Shown in pieces: positions 62,423 to 64,000 of a stretch of 64,000 nt of DNA; within the stretch, counting starts at the first letter, position 1, and each line of letters begins with the position of its first letter. The DNA lies in assembly GCF_000938255.1 (NCBI RefSeq), contig NZ_JYMR01000010.1, positions 62,001 through 126,000 on the forward strand, read 5' to 3'. The notes under the pieces are model-generated. The model ran no database searches. It worked only from the letters and a program-made list of their open reading frames with translations, and was not told where the DNA came from. The translations under genes and the position numbers were made by a program. Source of the stretch: Bradyrhizobium sp. LTSP849. Lineage in GTDB: Bacteria > Pseudomonadota > Alphaproteobacteria > Rhizobiales > Xanthobacteraceae.

Positions 62423-62539
62423 CCGTGACCCTAGGCGAGGATTTTAGACCCGCTAGTGTCAATGGATATTCAAGCCACCCGGTTAAACAGGTCAGGGGCG
62501 GGTGACTCCGGCTATCCAAGCCTTTGCCCTTCCCCTGAA

Positions 62540-62971
62540 TTACTGCGGCGGGTTCGGCGTCGGGGCGGACGCCGGATGGCCCTGCACCCACATGCCCGCA
62601 AGGAAGATGTTGCCCGCGTCATTGCCGGACGGCGTGACAGTGGCCCTGATATACCGGCGTGATCCGACGTAGCCCAGCTTACGACACTCGTTGTCGTCAT
62701 CGAACTGGAAGGCTGCGAGTAGTTCGGTGCCGATAAGGTCGATATCAGCAACCGCGGTCGCACCGGCCATGCCGGAGTCGTTCGACTCTTCCAGAAGCAC
62801 AACGGTGGTTACATTCGTATCCGTTTCAGTGCCCGTCACAAGGGCGAGTGTTGCGGAGCCGTAGCCGAACGTATCAAGAATGGTCGACACGATGGGCGTG
62901 TTGAGGTTGGTAAGGGCAGCTACCGGCGCAATCGCCGGCTTGAAATGCAAATTGTTGGCGCTATCGCGCAT
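62540..62971 (-). CDS. Phage structural-region protein
   Basis: 143 residues, no signal: MRDSANNLHFKPAIAPVAALTNLNTPIVS, then a beta-rich core (ATLALVTGTETDTNVTTVVLLEESNDSG and RRYIRATVTPSGNDAGNIFLAGMWVQGHP). The gene lies right after the capsid gene in transcription order, where head decoration, head-tail or fibre-like proteins are coded. I cannot name it more exactly. Confidence 0.6.
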   Translation of the reverse strand: MRDSANNLHFKPAIAPVAALTNLNTPIVSTILDTFGYGSATLALVTGTETDTNVTTVVLLEESNDSGMAGATAVADIDLIGTELLAAFQFDDDNECRKLGYVGSRRYIRATVTPSGNDAGNIFLAGMWVQGHPASAPTPNPPQ

Positions 62972-63001
62972 GTATAAATCCTAAAAATAAACTGGAAATG
63001 T

Positions 63002-63024
63002 GCCGGGGATAGTGAATCCCCGGC
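63002..63024 (-). terminator. Hairpin after the capsid gene
   Basis: GCCGGGGAT and ATCCCCGGC make a 9-bp stem with a five-base loop eight bases past the capsid stop. A weak T-run follows on the minus strand, so it may lower readthrough or protect the mRNA. Confidence 0.5.
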
Positions 63025-63031
63025 GAAGCAC

Positions 63032-64000
63032 TTAGGTGGAGCACTTCAGTTTGCGGATTGCTTCCACCTTGCCGACACCACCAGCAACGCGGCGGCGGCC
63101 GTGAAATCGGGTCATACCGTTTGTTGCCTGCGAATACGGGTCGCGGAGGACACTCAGGCTAACGCGATCAAAGATGCGGTACCCCTGCTGGAAATCGCCG
63201 AAGATGACTGGGAAATTCCCGGCGACGCCGATATCAGGCATGTCCGGCATTTCGATTACGGGTCGACCAAGGATCGTCGTGATCGGCACATTAGCAATGC
63301 CACTCTGCGAAAGCAGATAATTTCCTTGTCCATCTTTCAGTTTGCGAACATATCCGAGCGTAGCGGAGTTCATGCCCCATACTGCATTAGCGCGATAAGG
63401 CGTCTTTACCGCGTGGTAGAGGTCCAACAGGCCGTCCGCAGTGAGCGCAGTTGGAGTACCGGAGACTGTGAACGCAATCCCGCTATCCTGCATGAAGCCG
63501 GACGGCTGCAGGGCCGAGGCTCCATTGACGAACGCCTTACCCTCTTCGTAACCGAACTCCTCTCCGAATTCGAAACTAAGAAGTGAGGCAACGTCGAAGC
63601 TTGAGTCTTCCAACATCGAATTGCTGACATCGACGTACGCGGCAAGTTCAAAAACCGGATAGCGGGACTGGCCGAACGTAACAGTAGTCTCAGTGCGCGG
63701 GCCTGTCTCACCAACCCACGATGCGGTCATGCCACCGGTACGCTTGGGCCAAAGAACGGCGGGAGAGCCGGTCGGAAGAACACGGGCAACCTGCCGCACG
63801 GGTGAGAACAGCACGACGTTGCGATCAAGTTCGGTGTTGAACTGGTCAGGGGCCAGGTATCCGCCAGCGGTGTTGTCAGACACCCGCAGTGACTTAACTT
63901 CCTCGCCCATCGCTTCCGGGCCGCGCCGAATGAATTTTTCGAACGCCTTGGTCTCCGCGGTCGGTTCCTTGTTATCGTTCGCCGCCGCCCCCGGACGGTT
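63032..64000 (-). CDS. HK97-type major capsid protein (5' end outside window)
   Basis: The frame is open to the right edge (323 codons visible). It reads ETKAFEKFIRRG, then EVKSLRVSDNTAGGYLAPDQF, the usual start of the mature HK97-fold coat protein, then GETGPRTETTVTFGQSRYPVFELAAYVDVSNSMLEDS, and ends near RRRVAGGVGKVEAIRKLKCST. The N-terminal scaffold part or a fused protease would lie beyond the edge. It shapes the phage head. Confidence 0.92.
   Translation of the reverse strand, partial: NRPGAAANDNKEPTAETKAFEKFIRRGPEAMGEEVKSLRVSDNTAGGYLAPDQFNTELDRNVVLFSPVRQVARVLPTGSPAVLWPKRTGGMTASWVGETGPRTETTVTFGQSRYPVFELAAYVDVSNSMLEDSSFDVASLLSFEFGEEFGYEEGKAFVNGASALQPSGFMQDSGIAFTVSGTPTALTADGLLDLYHAVKTPYRANAVWGMNSATLGYVRKLKDGQGNYLLSQSGIANVPITTILGRPVIEMPDMPDIGVAGNFPVIFGDFQQGYRIFDRVSLSVLRDPYSQATNGMTRFHGRRRVAGGVGKVEAIRKLKCST

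Larger units (their letters stand above)
53768..64000. mobile_element. Left part of an integrated prophage / phage-like island
   Basis: From the tRNA-Tyr 3' end onward the gene content changes to phage genes (AlpA regulator, terminase subunits, HNH, HK97 capsid) and AT-richer accessory genes. The right end, integrase, portal, protease and tail genes must lie beyond the window, or the element is defective. In transcription order (leftward) the capsid comes before HNH-TerS-TerL, so packaging genes are near the left end. Confidence 0.8.

Overview
The window looks like a chromosomal segment of a Bradyrhizobium-type alphaproteobacterium. It is GC-rich and carries rhizobial small secreted proteins, a threonyl-tRNA synthetase, folE and hisI, CtrA-type promoter boxes, and several dispersed palindromic repeats of the kind I know from Bradyrhizobium/Rhodopseudomonas. 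The genus call rests on gene style and repeat families; no search was run.

Bases 1-53767 are core or ordinary accessory chromosome. 1-6.5 kb: acetyltransferase, PF03640 protein, transglutaminase, cupin, PAS_5 protein, a likely small RNA with intrinsic terminator, rhomboid protease, CBS protein and patatin. 6.5-11.8 kb: a Pro-rich secreted protein, a junction of two gene remnants (LysR/aldo-keto reductase), a quinone oxidoreductase/LysR divergon and about 1 kb of repeat DNA. 11.8-20 kb: PAS-GGDEF-EAL protein, serine hydrolase, nitroreductase, thrS, MFS exporter. 20-29 kb: GrlR-like protein, lipoprotein hydrolase, amino-acid permease, and a cupin regulator/MFS/MOSC/VanB-reductase neighbourhood. 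29-45 kb: yidD, IscU-like protein, folE, hisI, a lytic transglycosylase behind a CtrA box, DUF2336, an orphan response regulator with Hpt protein, NAD kinase, S10 peptidase, a second serine hydrolase and envelope proteins. 45-53.7 kb: chemotaxis receptor, a pseudogene junction, a cytochrome c/PQQ dehydrogenase, tRNA-Thr(TGT), secreted proteins, rlmB and tRNA-Tyr(GTA).

From the 3' end of tRNA-Tyr to the window edge (53768-64000) lies the left part of an integrated prophage or phage-like island: an AlpA-type regulator, terminase small and large subunits, an HNH endonuclease and an HK97-type capsid gene cut by the window end. No integrase or portal gene is in view. In transcription order the capsid precedes HNH-TerS-TerL.

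The most exciting part is the AT-richer accessory block at 56.1-58.5 kb between the attachment site and the terminase. A single-domain TIR-like protein (MTH538/ThsB type) sits one base upstream of a caspase-like protease, the architecture reported for type IV Thoeris. Facing it is a SLATT (DUF4231, two membrane helices) plus SLOG operon, another predicted nucleotide-signalling effector pair. A HEPN-motif protein fused to an LprI-like domain is inserted between terS and the HNH gene. Together they look like a phage-borne defence cassette; function is inferred from families and layout.
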